Below are positions 17,825 to 25,744 of a stretch of 50,407 bases of DNA, in pieces (position 1 is the first letter of the stretch; each line of letters opens with the position of its first letter). The translations under genes were made by a program, and so were the position numbers. Below the pieces are notes generated by a model, which had not been told where the DNA came from, searched no databases, and saw nothing but the letters and a program-made list of their open reading frames with translations. Source of the stretch: CAYXVF01 sp964468125 (lineage in GTDB: Bacteria > Myxococcota > XYA12-FULL-58-9 > CAYXVF01); assembly GCA_964468125.1 (NCBI GenBank), contig CAYXVF010000041.1, forward strand, positions 1-50,407, written 5' to 3'.

Positions 17825-18295
17825 ATGGAGGCCTCTCGTCCGACTTCAACCGAAACGCTCGGAAACTCCGTAGCGGCGGTTGCGTTCATTCAATCGACCT
17901 CGCTCTTCAAGGACATGCCGGACGCGGTCATGAATCTGCTCTATGAGAAGGCCGAGGTGGTCGACTATGGCCCCACGGATATCGTGATCGCCCAGGATGC
18001 CACGGATACGGACCTCTTCGTGATTTTCGAGGGCAACGTGGCAGTGCAGAAGCTCGTCAAGGGGGGATGGGTGCACCTGGCGGATCTGGAGCGCCCCGCC
18101 GTCGTGGGTGAGGTCGCTGCGTTGACCGAGCAGCCTCGAGCCGCGGCGGTGATCAGCACGACCGATTGCCGCTTGGTGCGTGTCCCTGGTCCTACCGTGC
18201 GCGCCATCGCGGAGGCGGCGCCGAAATTCGGCAAACGTCTCGCCATGTTGATGTCCGCGCGCGACAAGGACACTGAGCGTAAAGTTTCAGTCTGA
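17825..18295 (+). CDS. Solo cyclic-nucleotide-binding-domain protein
   Basis: A 156-residue cytoplasmic protein made almost only of a cNMP-binding (CAP_ED) domain. The phosphate-binding cassette is present as VGEVAALTEQPRAAAV, with the Gly-Glu pair and the Arg that normally contacts the cyclic phosphate, so ligand binding is plausible. There is no helix-turn-helix, kinase or channel part, so it must act through a partner if it signals. ATG 17825 is chosen over a longer frame because the upstream residues are unlike the domain and no ribosome site is seen for them. It overlaps the convergent EF-hand/caspase-like gene by 9 bases at the 3' ends. Confidence 0.85.
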   Translation: MEASRPTSTETLGNSVAAVAFIQSTSLFKDMPDAVMNLLYEKAEVVDYGPTDIVIAQDATDTDLFVIFEGNVAVQKLVKGGWVHLADLERPAVVGEVAALTEQPRAAAVISTTDCRLVRVPGPTVRAIAEAAPKFGKRLAMLMSARDKDTERKVSV

Positions 18296-19786
18296 GGGCA
18301 GATCGAGGGATTCGAGCTCCCGCGGCTCTTTTGCGCTCCGCCGAGAATCGTCAGTGCCGAGGATCGAGCGGAAGATGTTCGAGACGAGGGTGAAGGGCAG
18401 GAGCAAGAGCCCGAGCAGCAGCGAGCCGAGCCAACGCAGGGCGCCCAAGAAACCGCGTGGCGGCGGCTCCGGGGAGTCTCCGAGCGAAGGTCGCACCCGG
18501 GCTACGCGACGTTCCCCTTCGTCGTCGCGGTAGGTCATGCCGGACACACGTCCCGCCGAGTCGAGGCGGAGCTCGCTCGACCGCGCACTCGTCTGAGCCG
18601 CGATGACCCGTGCCTGAGGCCAGATCCGTTGCACGGTCTCGGCCAATGTCCCGTTCATCGAGAGGAGCAAGCTCGGGTCGCGAAAATGGGAGGGGAGCGG
18701 TGCTGCGTGCCACGGGGATCCGCCATCGTCGGCGTTGCAGGTTTCGAGGACGATCGCCGCATCGGCCGCGAGCCACTTCCGCGCACCGGAACGAATGAAC
18801 TGGGCTTCGTCGCCGCGGTCAAAAAAACGTCCCTCCTCGAACAGGAGGGCGCTCACCCCGCCGGAGCCGCGCATCGCCGAGCGCCAGCCGTGGCCTCCAA
18901 TGACCAGCGTCTGGGCTGGGGTCGCGCCGGACGCGGTAGCTTCCTCGAGCGCACTCAAAATGTCCTGCTCGCCTGACCATTCGTAGTAGAGCACTCGGTG
19001 GCTGCGCAGGAGTGGCTCCCAGGTGCGGTGCTCGAGGTCGAAGTTGGGGTCGTCTTCTGCATAGAGCACCACCGCCACCGGCCGTCGGTCATGGCCTCCG
19101 GTGTCGAAGCGCGTTCGCTCCTCTGGTGCGAGGGAGGCCTGTCGGCGGTTGTGCAGCACTTCCGCTCGGTGCGGGCCCAGGCGCCCCGGAAACTGAATGC
19201 CCGCTTCCAGGTGCTCGATCCAGAAGTCACGTTGAGCGGCGTCAATGCGCGGGAGCGACTGCACCGTGCCGGGGTCGAAGAGCACCACCAAGTGGGGCTG
19301 ACGCTGATGGGCGAGTTGGATCAAACCGACATCTCCCGCGAGCTCTGGGTGCGAGTAGAGAACATTCGCGAGCTCTTTGCTCGAGCCGAGAGCGATCGCG
19401 CGACGGGCGTCGGCGCGCGGGCTGCGCTCGAGTCCCCGGGGCAGATGGGAGTGGAGCGCTACTGGCAGGGTTGCCGGGTCGAGGGGGCCTACGCGGTCGG
19501 CTGCGCCGAGGGCGGACTGGGCGTAGCGCCGTGGCTCCAAGCCCGATGGCGTCTGGCTGTAGCGCAGGCCCGCTTCCGCGCTTCGGACCAAGAGATCTGC
19601 GATCGAGTGGCGATCCGCTGCGCTCGCGGTTGAGAGCTCCCGGTCGCTGACCCAGCCATCGCCGTCCTGGTCGACCGCGTCCACGAGCGCCCAACCGGCC
19701 TCGCGCTCCTCGGCGCTGACTTCGCCGTCTCCGTCGACGTCGTTCAAGCCTGCGAGGTCGAGACCGTCGAGGGGCGGAAGGGCCAT
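18287..19786 (-). CDS. Double EF-hand, caspase-like (clan CD) peptidase-fold protein with C-terminal membrane segment
   Basis: A 499-residue protein with no signal peptide. Residues 16-27 (DVDGDGEVSAEE) and 39-50 (DQDGDGWVSDRE) are two canonical 12-residue EF-hand Ca2+ loops. Residues ~236-400 look like a clan CD peptidase core (caspase/gingipain/CHAT type): a strand (VAVVLYAEDD), then TLVIGGHG with predicted catalytic His299, then AAIVLETCNADD with predicted catalytic Cys350. Residues ~446-476 are strongly hydrophobic (GSLLLGLLLLPFTLVSN), then a charged tail. I infer a Ca2+-sensing, membrane-tethered cysteine peptidase or its inactive relative. The family assignment rests on motif and spacing only. 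Divergent from the subtilase gene. Confidence 0.6.
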   Translation of the reverse strand: MALPPLDGLDLAGLNDVDGDGEVSAEEREAGWALVDAVDQDGDGWVSDRELSTASAADRHSIADLLVRSAEAGLRYSQTPSGLEPRRYAQSALGAADRVGPLDPATLPVALHSHLPRGLERSPRADARRAIALGSSKELANVLYSHPELAGDVGLIQLAHQRQPHLVVLFDPGTVQSLPRIDAAQRDFWIEHLEAGIQFPGRLGPHRAEVLHNRRQASLAPEERTRFDTGGHDRRPVAVVLYAEDDPNFDLEHRTWEPLLRSHRVLYYEWSGEQDILSALEEATASGATPAQTLVIGGHGWRSAMRGSGGVSALLFEEGRFFDRGDEAQFIRSGARKWLAADAAIVLETCNADDGGSPWHAAPLPSHFRDPSLLLSMNGTLAETVQRIWPQARVIAAQTSARSSELRLDSAGRVSGMTYRDDEGERRVARVRPSLGDSPEPPPRGFLGALRWLGSLLLGLLLLPFTLVSNIFRSILGTDDSRRSAKEPRELESLDLPSD

Positions 19787-19891
19787 GGACCGTCATCGGC
19801 AGATCTTCGCGGACGGTGCGGGGTGGGAGCGTGTCCCAAGTTTTTCCGGGGGAGAGACAACGGCTCAGCTTTGTCGCCGATATGTTTCGTG

Positions 19892-19909
19892 AACCGGCGG
19901 TCTCCGGTT
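19892..19909. promoter_or_regulatory. Inverted repeat in the divergent EF-hand/subtilase promoter region
   Basis: AACCGG-CGGTCT-CCGGTT has perfect 6-base arms and a 6-base spacer, 24 bases upstream of the chosen subtilase start and about 106 bases upstream of the EF-hand gene start. It could be an operator shared by the two genes. With GC-rich background a 6-base arm pair may also be chance. Confidence 0.3.
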
Positions 19910-19932
19910 TGCTTCCACTGGAGTTGAATAGA

Positions 19933-21354
19933 ATGTCCGATGTCTCGCTGATCGTGCGCGCTCCTGCGTCTTCTTCCCGCCAGGGTCTTGCCCGCAGTCC
20001 CGCTCTAGACCCGGAGCTCGTCGAAGGGGCGGAGGTGCGCTCGATTCCCGGAAGCCCCGATCTCTTCGTCGTCACTGTGCCCGACAACCAAGCGCGTCGC
20101 ATGCGCCGGCGCCTCGGACGCAGTGGCATGGAGGTCAGTGATAACCCGGTCTACTCGATTCCTCCGGTCCGCGGCGCCGATGGCCGTGTGATCGATGGAC
20201 CGCTGACGCGACCGGAACGAGCACGCTCTTTTACGCTTCAGCCCCAGAGCTCGGCTGCGGACCCGATGGCGAAAACGCGCGAAGCGCACGGTGCGGATCA
20301 GCTGCACGCCCGGGGGATCACCGGAGAGGGCGTGCATGTATTCGTCGTGGGGACCGGCATCGATGACCATGTGCAGCTCGAAGGCCAGCTCGGAACGAGT
20401 CGCGACTTCGCCGAGCCCGAGTTTGACGGACAGTTCTACGATCCGAACGGGCACGAGACCCACGTGGCCGGCATCGTAAACGCCGTGGCCCCGGGTGCGA
20501 CGATTCACAACGTACGCGTCCTCGATGGCGAGGGCTCCGGCGACCAGGCGACCTTGCTCGAGGCTCTGAACTACATCGCGGCAGAAGTGCGCGCCATGGA
20601 AGCGCGCGGTGAGCTCGACACCCCCGTGTTGGTGGCGATGTCACTGGGGGGGCCTCGGTTTGCCTTTGACCCCCTCACAGATCGGGTCGAGCAGCTACAG
20701 CGCGAGCTTCCGATCATCTTCTCCATTTCGGCGGGGAACAGCGGCCCCGGCGTGAACACGCTAACCTCTCCTGCAGATGCGGAGGGCGTGAATGTGATGG
20801 CCGTCACGGCCGGAAGCTGCAGCGCGAGCTCGGGCGATCGCTATTCCTGCGCCACTGCCGATTTCTCGTCCCGGGGTGGGAAAGCCGGCATGCCGGACGT
20901 GGAGGCGGACGGCGTGCTCGTGCGCTCGACAATCCCCGGCGACGCCTACGCGTCATTTTCCGGGACTTCGATGGCGCAGCCCGCAAACGTCGGAGCGCTC
21001 GCCCTACTCCTCGAACTCGCCCGGAAGTCCTACCGCTCCGGCGAGCTAAACGAGAGTCCGTTCGATCTCGCGGCCCAAGGTGTGTTCACCGACGCACTGC
21101 GCGCCACCGCCGTTGACGATGGCGACCTCGACCACGAGGAGGGTTACGGGGCGATTTGGATCCCCGCGGCTGCGAGCCAGCTGCTGGCCTTCGATACAGA
21201 GGGGCTGCCGCCGCTTCGCGAGCTCGTCGTTCCCGAGGGGGGTGGCATCGGCCTCATCGACATCATCGGCCTCCTGGGGCCGGGCGAAGAGGATCCCGCC
21301 GCGGCCGCCGCTCACGATCAGCTCGAACGCTACCGCCAGCAGCTGCAGCAGTAG
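19933..21354 (+). CDS. S8 subtilase-like protein with catalytic Asp replaced by Gly
   Basis: A 473-residue protein without signal peptide. Residues ~30-78 resemble an I9 propeptide/inhibitor domain (FVVTVPDNQARRMRRRL). The S8 domain follows: the first motif reads VFVVGTGID, so Gly140 sits where the catalytic Asp of the near-invariant D-T-G should be; His174 (NGHETHVAGI), oxyanion Asn269 (SAGNSGPG) and Ser346 (SGTSMAQP) are kept. The C-terminus has a Gly/Ile/Leu stretch (GGGIGLIDIIGLLGPG) and a charged helix. Either a pseudoprotease, an enzyme with an altered triad, or a base-call error. Start 19933 follows GGAG at 9 bases. Divergent from the caspase-like gene and followed by a HIT/GalT-like gene. 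Confidence 0.8.
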   Translation: MSDVSLIVRAPASSSRQGLARSPALDPELVEGAEVRSIPGSPDLFVVTVPDNQARRMRRRLGRSGMEVSDNPVYSIPPVRGADGRVIDGPLTRPERARSFTLQPQSSAADPMAKTREAHGADQLHARGITGEGVHVFVVGTGIDDHVQLEGQLGTSRDFAEPEFDGQFYDPNGHETHVAGIVNAVAPGATIHNVRVLDGEGSGDQATLLEALNYIAAEVRAMEARGELDTPVLVAMSLGGPRFAFDPLTDRVEQLQRELPIIFSISAGNSGPGVNTLTSPADAEGVNVMAVTAGSCSASSGDRYSCATADFSSRGGKAGMPDVEADGVLVRSTIPGDAYASFSGTSMAQPANVGALALLLELARKSYRSGELNESPFDLAAQGVFTDALRATAVDDGDLDHEEGYGAIWIPAAASQLLAFDTEGLPPLRELVVPEGGGIGLIDIIGLLGPGEEDPAAAAAHDQLERYRQQLQQ

Positions 21355-21479
21355 GGCGCTACAACGCTCCTGGCACTTCCCGCGTACGTTTCATTGGATC
21401 GGCACAGAATCGTTGCGGTTCCGCGCCGCAACCGTCGCGAAAAGACGCCGATACTCAGGAGGCTCTCTACGAGGACTGC

Positions 21480-22586
21480 ATGCTCCACGGGGTCCGCGCC
21501 ACTGTCGCGACCGAAACTCGCGCCCCAACGCTCAGCCGTGAGCAACGGCTCGACGCGCCCCCGAAGAAGCAGCCCCAGCCGGCACGGGAGCTCCCCAACG
21601 ATTCGCGCTCGGCTTGGGAGCGGCTCGAAGCCGCCTGGCGAGACGTCCGGGTCGTTGGCGTGCCCGACGCCGAGCTCGCCGCCGCGGTCGATCAGCTCTG
21701 GGCGCGGCATCACGATGGCGGTTTTCTCGAGGACCCCCTCTCTCTGCTTCGACGGGGGCCCGTGCTCTCGAAGTACTTCGAGACCGTGGTTGCCCATCGT
21801 CCGAGTGACAGACCGATCGACAATCCGGATGCCGCCTGCGTGATGTGCAACTCGAACTTTGAGGACGATCGCCGAATTCAGTGGCGTTCGCTTCGTGTTG
21901 CTACGAACGCCTATCCCTACGCGCTGGAGGGGCCGCACCTCCTGCTGATAGCCGGTGCTCACGAAGAGCAGTCTTTGCGTTCCGAACACGTGGACGATCT
22001 CATTCGCTTTCAGTGGCTGACTCAGGCGAGACCCTTTGCTCTGCACTACAACGCGACGGCCAACAGTCAGTTTCACCGTCACTGGCACGCCACCCGTGAA
22101 ACCACGCCCCTCGAACGTGCGCTCGATTCCGGTCGCGCACCGCGCAGGACCGTACTTCGCCGGGAGGGGAACAGCGTCGAGGAGCTCGGCGGCGCCTACC
22201 GCGGCGTGCTCGTCAGCGGAGACCACGCATTTGTCGCGAGCTGGGTCGAGCGCTTGATCGATGCCTGGGGTCGAGACGACGTGGTCAAGGGCACCGTCGA
22301 GGTCTTCGCCCTACCGCCCCGCAACGGACGGTTTCGTTGGGGACTCTTTCCTCGGGTCGCGGCGGACCCGAGCGTTCAGCTGAGTCCCTGGGGGGAGGTG
22401 CGTCTCGGCGGAATGCAGCTGGCCGGGCGCTTGACCATCGATTCGCCGTCGAACGTGCATCCAGGGCTCGAGTCGGAGCTGCGACGGGGTATCGAAAAGA
22501 CCGTCGTGCCGCTCGAGAACAGTGAGCCCGCGCGCGAAACGCTCAGCCGAGCGTCCCTAGTCCGGCACTTCCCGATCCTTCGCTGA
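21480..22586 (+). CDS. HIT/GalT-like nucleotidyltransferase or hydrolase superfamily protein
   Basis: A 368-residue cytoplasmic protein. It has the layout of the HIT/GalT superfamily: a CVMC pair (Cys120, Cys123) that could bind zinc, the strand ATNAYPYALEGPHLLLIA, then NATANSQFHRHWHATRE, in which H199-x-H201-x-H203 matches the histidine triad. Family members cleave or transfer nucleoside monophosphates through a phospho-His. The substrate is not evident, and overall similarity to named families is low, so I stop at the superfamily. ATG 21480 is preceded by GAGG at 5 bases. It lies 125 bases after the subtilase gene on the same strand and may be co-transcribed. Confidence 0.6.
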   Translation: MLHGVRATVATETRAPTLSREQRLDAPPKKQPQPARELPNDSRSAWERLEAAWRDVRVVGVPDAELAAAVDQLWARHHDGGFLEDPLSLLRRGPVLSKYFETVVAHRPSDRPIDNPDAACVMCNSNFEDDRRIQWRSLRVATNAYPYALEGPHLLLIAGAHEEQSLRSEHVDDLIRFQWLTQARPFALHYNATANSQFHRHWHATRETTPLERALDSGRAPRRTVLRREGNSVEELGGAYRGVLVSGDHAFVASWVERLIDAWGRDDVVKGTVEVFALPPRNGRFRWGLFPRVAADPSVQLSPWGEVRLGGMQLAGRLTIDSPSNVHPGLESELRRGIEKTVVPLENSEPARETLSRASLVRHFPILR

Positions 22587-22587
22587 A

Positions 22588-23088
22588 TCAGGCGTCTTCG
22601 TCGCCTTCCATGACCCGCAGGCTGTTGCGGATCTCGGCGATCGGTTTGCGGGACAGAGTCTTCACGAGCGCTCGAAGGGCCTCGACTGTCTCTTCACCGC
22701 GGCGGAATTGCTCATCGGTGATCAACGTGATCTGGGCCAAAAGGTGTCCGTCGACCGACACGATGCTGAAGCGTCGCCAGTCGTTGCCGTGCTTTTGCCA
22801 CGCGCCTACCATGTGGCGGTGCAAGACCAGCAGGTATGCGCCGAGCCAAAGCTCGATCTCGTCGTCCAGGACCCTCCGCACCTTGTTCTCGTTGCGTACG
22901 GTGCTCTGACTTTGCATGTAGCGCAGCGCGGGCTCGACGAGCGCGTGCCGGTCGGTCGTTGGATTCTTGATGAAGGCGTGGTGAAAGGCGTCTTCGCGCA
23001 GACGCTGTTGGGCCGGATCGGCCCGCATGCCTTCGAGCATGAGCCAGAGGAGAATACCCCCGGCGACAGTCGCAATCACAATCCACAT
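22588..23088 (-). CDS. Membrane-anchored protein of unknown function
   Basis: A 166-residue protein. Residues ~2-19 form a membrane anchor (WIVIATVAGGILLWLMLEG); the rest is a soluble, helix-rich domain (LREDAFHHAFIKNPTTDRHA, RRVLDDEIELWLGAYLLVLH) rich in charge. I recognise no family. A longer reading frame exists upstream, but it is antisense/out-of-frame to the next gene and lacks protein-like composition, so the ATG at 23088 is used. It starts 2 bases after the stop of the upstream membrane-protein gene, so the pair forms an operon. Convergent with the HIT/GalT-like gene, 1 base apart. Confidence 0.65.
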   Translation of the reverse strand: MWIVIATVAGGILLWLMLEGMRADPAQQRLREDAFHHAFIKNPTTDRHALVEPALRYMQSQSTVRNENKVRRVLDDEIELWLGAYLLVLHRHMVGAWQKHGNDWRRFSIVSVDGHLLAQITLITDEQFRRGEETVEALRALVKTLSRKPIAEIRNSLRVMEGDEDA

Positions 23089-23090
23089 CT

Positions 23091-24278
23091 CTAGCGCAGT
23101 CCGGCGAGAAGCACGAAAGCCGAGCAGCCGATGACCGTCAAGACCGAGACGCGGGAGACGAGGGCCGCACGCACGCCCTTGCGGTTCAGTACAGCGGCAG
23201 CGGTGATGAAATAGGCCACGAGGTAGAGCGATGCGTGGGGGGCTCCAGCAGCCAGGTTGGCGAGGGCGACAACGGCTCCGAGCGCGACGATGACCATCGT
23301 GTGGGACGTCGAGCGAAGTCGGTCGAAGGCGCCTTCCGCCATGAACGAGGTGAGGTAGGCCAGCGCCACGAAGGAGCCCGCGGCGCCGATGCTCAAGGCG
23401 AGCCAGGCGAGAATGCCGAAGCTCCCGGGCCAACCGTAGTTGAGCCATTGCGCACCCGCGATGGTGCCAACGATCGGAGCGAGCCAGAAGGCGCTGTGGG
23501 CGGCCCACATCGGGAAGTAGAGATAGAAGATCGCGGCCAGGGCCACCGGCAGAATCCCAATGAGGTCTCCGAGCGGACTGGGCTCGGGCCAATAGAGCGG
23601 CCGGAGCAGCCCCGCGATGACGAACGCTCCCGCGATGAAGGGAAAGCGTACGTCCATGTCCGGTCGCGCCATCAGACCGCTCAGGGACAAGAGCACAAAG
23701 AACGCGAGTACGGGCGCGGACCCGAACACGCCGCGAATCCCCGCCGAGCCGAAGACCCACAGGAGCGCTTCGACGGTGCCCCGACCGAGCTGACGGTCAT
23801 AGGGCGGGCGGAGCTCAACGGTGCGCTGGCGACCCTGTTTGTCGATCAAGGTCATCGCGTGAACGTGGCTCGTCGGTAGCTCGTCCGCGAAGGGCACATT
23901 GATGTAGGTGAAGCCGTCTTCCTGGCAGTCGAAGTCGAGGGTGATCTGGAAGTAAATGGGCGGACCGATCGGTTTAACCGAATCCACCGTCGCCCTGCAG
24001 GGCCGGTAGTTGCGCCGAATGATGTAGCCGCGACGAATGAACCTGCCGATCTCCGCGATGTCGTCCTCGAACTCGCCGATGTCGATCCGAAAGGTCGAGT
24101 CGTCGAAGGGCAGGGGCGCGAGGGAGGTTTGGTTCAGCACTCCAGGGCCGACGTAGACGCGCACCACAGGACCGTCCTCACGGAGGTCGACGAGGGAGGC
24201 GCTGGTGCGTTGCATGTCCCGCCCTGCAAAGGGCGACCAGCCGAGGAGCGTGGCCACGACCAAAGTCGAGTAGAGCAC
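23091..24278 (-). CDS. Polytopic membrane protein with an extracytoplasmic N-terminal domain
   Basis: A 395-residue protein. After an N-terminal signal-type segment (LYSTLVVATLLGWSPFAG) comes a ~150-residue extracytoplasmic beta-rich domain with two Cys (YRPCRATVDS, ITLDFDCQEDG), likely disulfide-bonded. From about residue 165 there are seven or so membrane helices (for example APVLAFFVLLSLSGLM, LIGILPVALAAIFYLYF, SLYLVAYFITAAAVLN). The layout recalls HupE/UreJ-like membrane proteins, a family often of unknown or metal-related role, but the key motifs are not clear enough to assign it. Divergent from the cytochrome c gene across 124 bases; co-directional and nearly contiguous with the gene downstream. 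Confidence 0.65.
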   Translation of the reverse strand: MLYSTLVVATLLGWSPFAGRDMQRTSASLVDLREDGPVVRVYVGPGVLNQTSLAPLPFDDSTFRIDIGEFEDDIAEIGRFIRRGYIIRRNYRPCRATVDSVKPIGPPIYFQITLDFDCQEDGFTYINVPFADELPTSHVHAMTLIDKQGRQRTVELRPPYDRQLGRGTVEALLWVFGSAGIRGVFGSAPVLAFFVLLSLSGLMARPDMDVRFPFIAGAFVIAGLLRPLYWPEPSPLGDLIGILPVALAAIFYLYFPMWAAHSAFWLAPIVGTIAGAQWLNYGWPGSFGILAWLALSIGAAGSFVALAYLTSFMAEGAFDRLRSTSHTMVIVALGAVVALANLAAGAPHASLYLVAYFITAAAVLNRKGVRAALVSRVSVLTVIGCSAFVLLAGLR

Positions 24279-24402
24279 GACCCGAACCTTACTCGCCTTC
24301 GGACCGAGAAGGAAATCGGGTGGCCCACACCCGCAGCAAAGTCACACACACGCTCCATGTTCTCTACAAAATCGCGTTATCATCGGCGTAAGGGAGGTCA
24401 CC

Positions 24403-24829
24403 ATGAAACGCGTCGTTCTGTTTCTCGGCGTCTCGGACGGCGCGAGGTTACGCCCAGACCCTGCTGGATGCGGATTTTTCTGGTGCGCCGGAGCACTGGG
24501 ATCCCTTCGTTCAGGCTTTTTTGAGCGCCGCCGGGACGGTGACGCAGGCGAGCACTCTTTCTGACGCTGCGCTCGGCGTCGCGCAGACCGCGAGGAGCTG
24601 CGGCGCTTGCCATGAGGCGGTCGGAGCCACCGTGTCCTTCGCCGAAGCCCCGTTGAAGGCTGAGGCGCTCGGCGACGCTTCCGATCCGGACGTCGAGCGG
24701 TGGAGTCAGCAGGTGCATGCGCTCGGTGCACGCGCCCGTGACAGCGAAGGTGAGGATCAGGCCGCCGTCTACGGCGAGCTGCTGACGACCTGTGCCGCGT
24801 GCCACGAACGCACGCTGCCCGAATCGTGA
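24403..24829 (+). pseudogene. Small diheme c-type cytochrome with a frameshifted signal region
   Basis: Two heme-attachment motifs (CGACH and CAACH) lie in the frame ending at 24829 (SCGACHEAVG, TTCAACHERTL), with a helix-rich spacer of ~60 residues. That frame continues upstream as a sensible mature sequence (YAQTLLDADFSGAPEHWDPF) back to about 24450, but has no usable start. A strong ribosome site (GGAGGT) and ATG at 24403 begin MKRVVLFLGV, a signal-peptide start, in another frame. So a small insertion or deletion near 24430-24450 separates the export signal from the heme domain. Translation from ATG 24521 would give a 102-residue protein without export, so heme attachment should fail. An assembly error is the main alternative. 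Confidence 0.7.
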
Positions 24830-24841
24830 CTCTGCCGGGCA

Positions 24842-25199
24842 TCAGCCCTTTCGCTCCGCACGACCGAGCAGGTCGCTGAAGATCGCCGCGGCGTCATTCA
24901 GCGTCCGAAGCTCGGGGCCCGCGAGATTGACCACCGTTCGGGTCGCGCCCCCCTCGAGGAGCTCCACCGCTTTCGCTCCGATGTCACGGGTGGCCACCAT
25001 CTCGAACGAATACTCCGGATCGAAAAACGCCGGGAGGGTCCCGTCCCCTTGTGACCGCCGGGAGACTCGCCGCCAAGTTTTCCTGAAAGTAGGCGGCGCG
25101 CAACCGCGTGGTATTGGCGCGCCCAGCGAGGCCGGATTCGAGAGGGCGCAGGGCGCGAATGGGTCCGGTCCCCTGCGCGTGCTGCACGGCGATCTTCGC
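24842..25199 (-). pseudogene. NmrA/NAD(P)-binding oxidoreductase remnant (C-terminal half, frameshifted)
   Basis: About 120 codons match the C-terminal half of NmrA-like Rossmann proteins: VQHAQGTGPIRALRPLES, NTTRLRAAYFQENLAASLP, then, after a frameshift near 25040, TLPAFFDPEYSFEMVATRDI and GAKAVELLEGG. The N-terminal half with the G-x-x-G NAD(P) loop is absent. The fragment starts exactly where the opposite-strand LysR fragment starts, so a deletion removed both 5' ends and the region between them. Confidence 0.75.
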
Positions 25200-25200
25200 G

Positions 25201-25527
25201 GTCCACGTCCTTCTCCCGCCTCTCCTCGCCGAAGTCAGCTCACTCGCTCCCGCTCTCGACCTCGCGGTGCTCCCGCCGGCGCAAGGCGTCGATTCACTCC
25301 TGAGTGGCGAAATCGATTTCGTGATCGACGTCGCTGGGAGGGTCTCCCACCCCGATCTCGCTCGGACCCCTTTGCTCGAAGAAGACTTCTCCTGTCTTCT
25401 GCGAGCCGACCACACCTACGCGGACGGTCATCTCAGCAAGAAGCGTTACGCCGAGCTCGAACACGTCCTCGTCGCGCCGGGAGGAAAGAGCGGGGGGATC
25501 GTCGACCGCGTCTTGGAGGCGGAGGCG
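25201..25527 (+). pseudogene. LysR-type regulator remnant (effector-binding domain only)
   Basis: About 109 codons match the periplasmic-binding-like effector domain of LysR regulators: VLLPPLLAEVSSLAPALDLA, VDSLLSGEIDFVIDV, LARTPLLEEDFSCLLRADHT, LEHVLVAPGGKSGG. The winged helix-turn-helix and hinge are missing, and the C-terminal ~90 residues are replaced by unrelated sequence ending in a hydrophobic stretch (25610-25719). LysR genes are commonly divergent from the gene they control; here the other strand carries the NmrA remnant. Confidence 0.75.
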
Positions 25528-25744
25528 AGTGGCGGCGCGGGTGGCATCGACCCTTTGGGAAACCGCGGTTGCGCGCGCTCGACGGGCCGCACGGAGGCGG
25601 GCGGATCGTCGGTGTCGCTCGGATTCGGGATTCTGTTCGGTACGTTCGTCTTGAGCCTGGTCATCCCGGCGGTGGCGGTGTTGCAGATCCAATGGATCGG
25701 CTCCGCGCACGCCCGCTGAGGCGATGGGCTCACCGGGGTTGGGC

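Noticed and set aside
25610..25719. A hydrophobic, membrane-helix-like end (GFGILFGTFVLSLVIPAVAV) after the LysR fragment
   Set aside because: Too short to assign and without its own start; probably another gene's debris.
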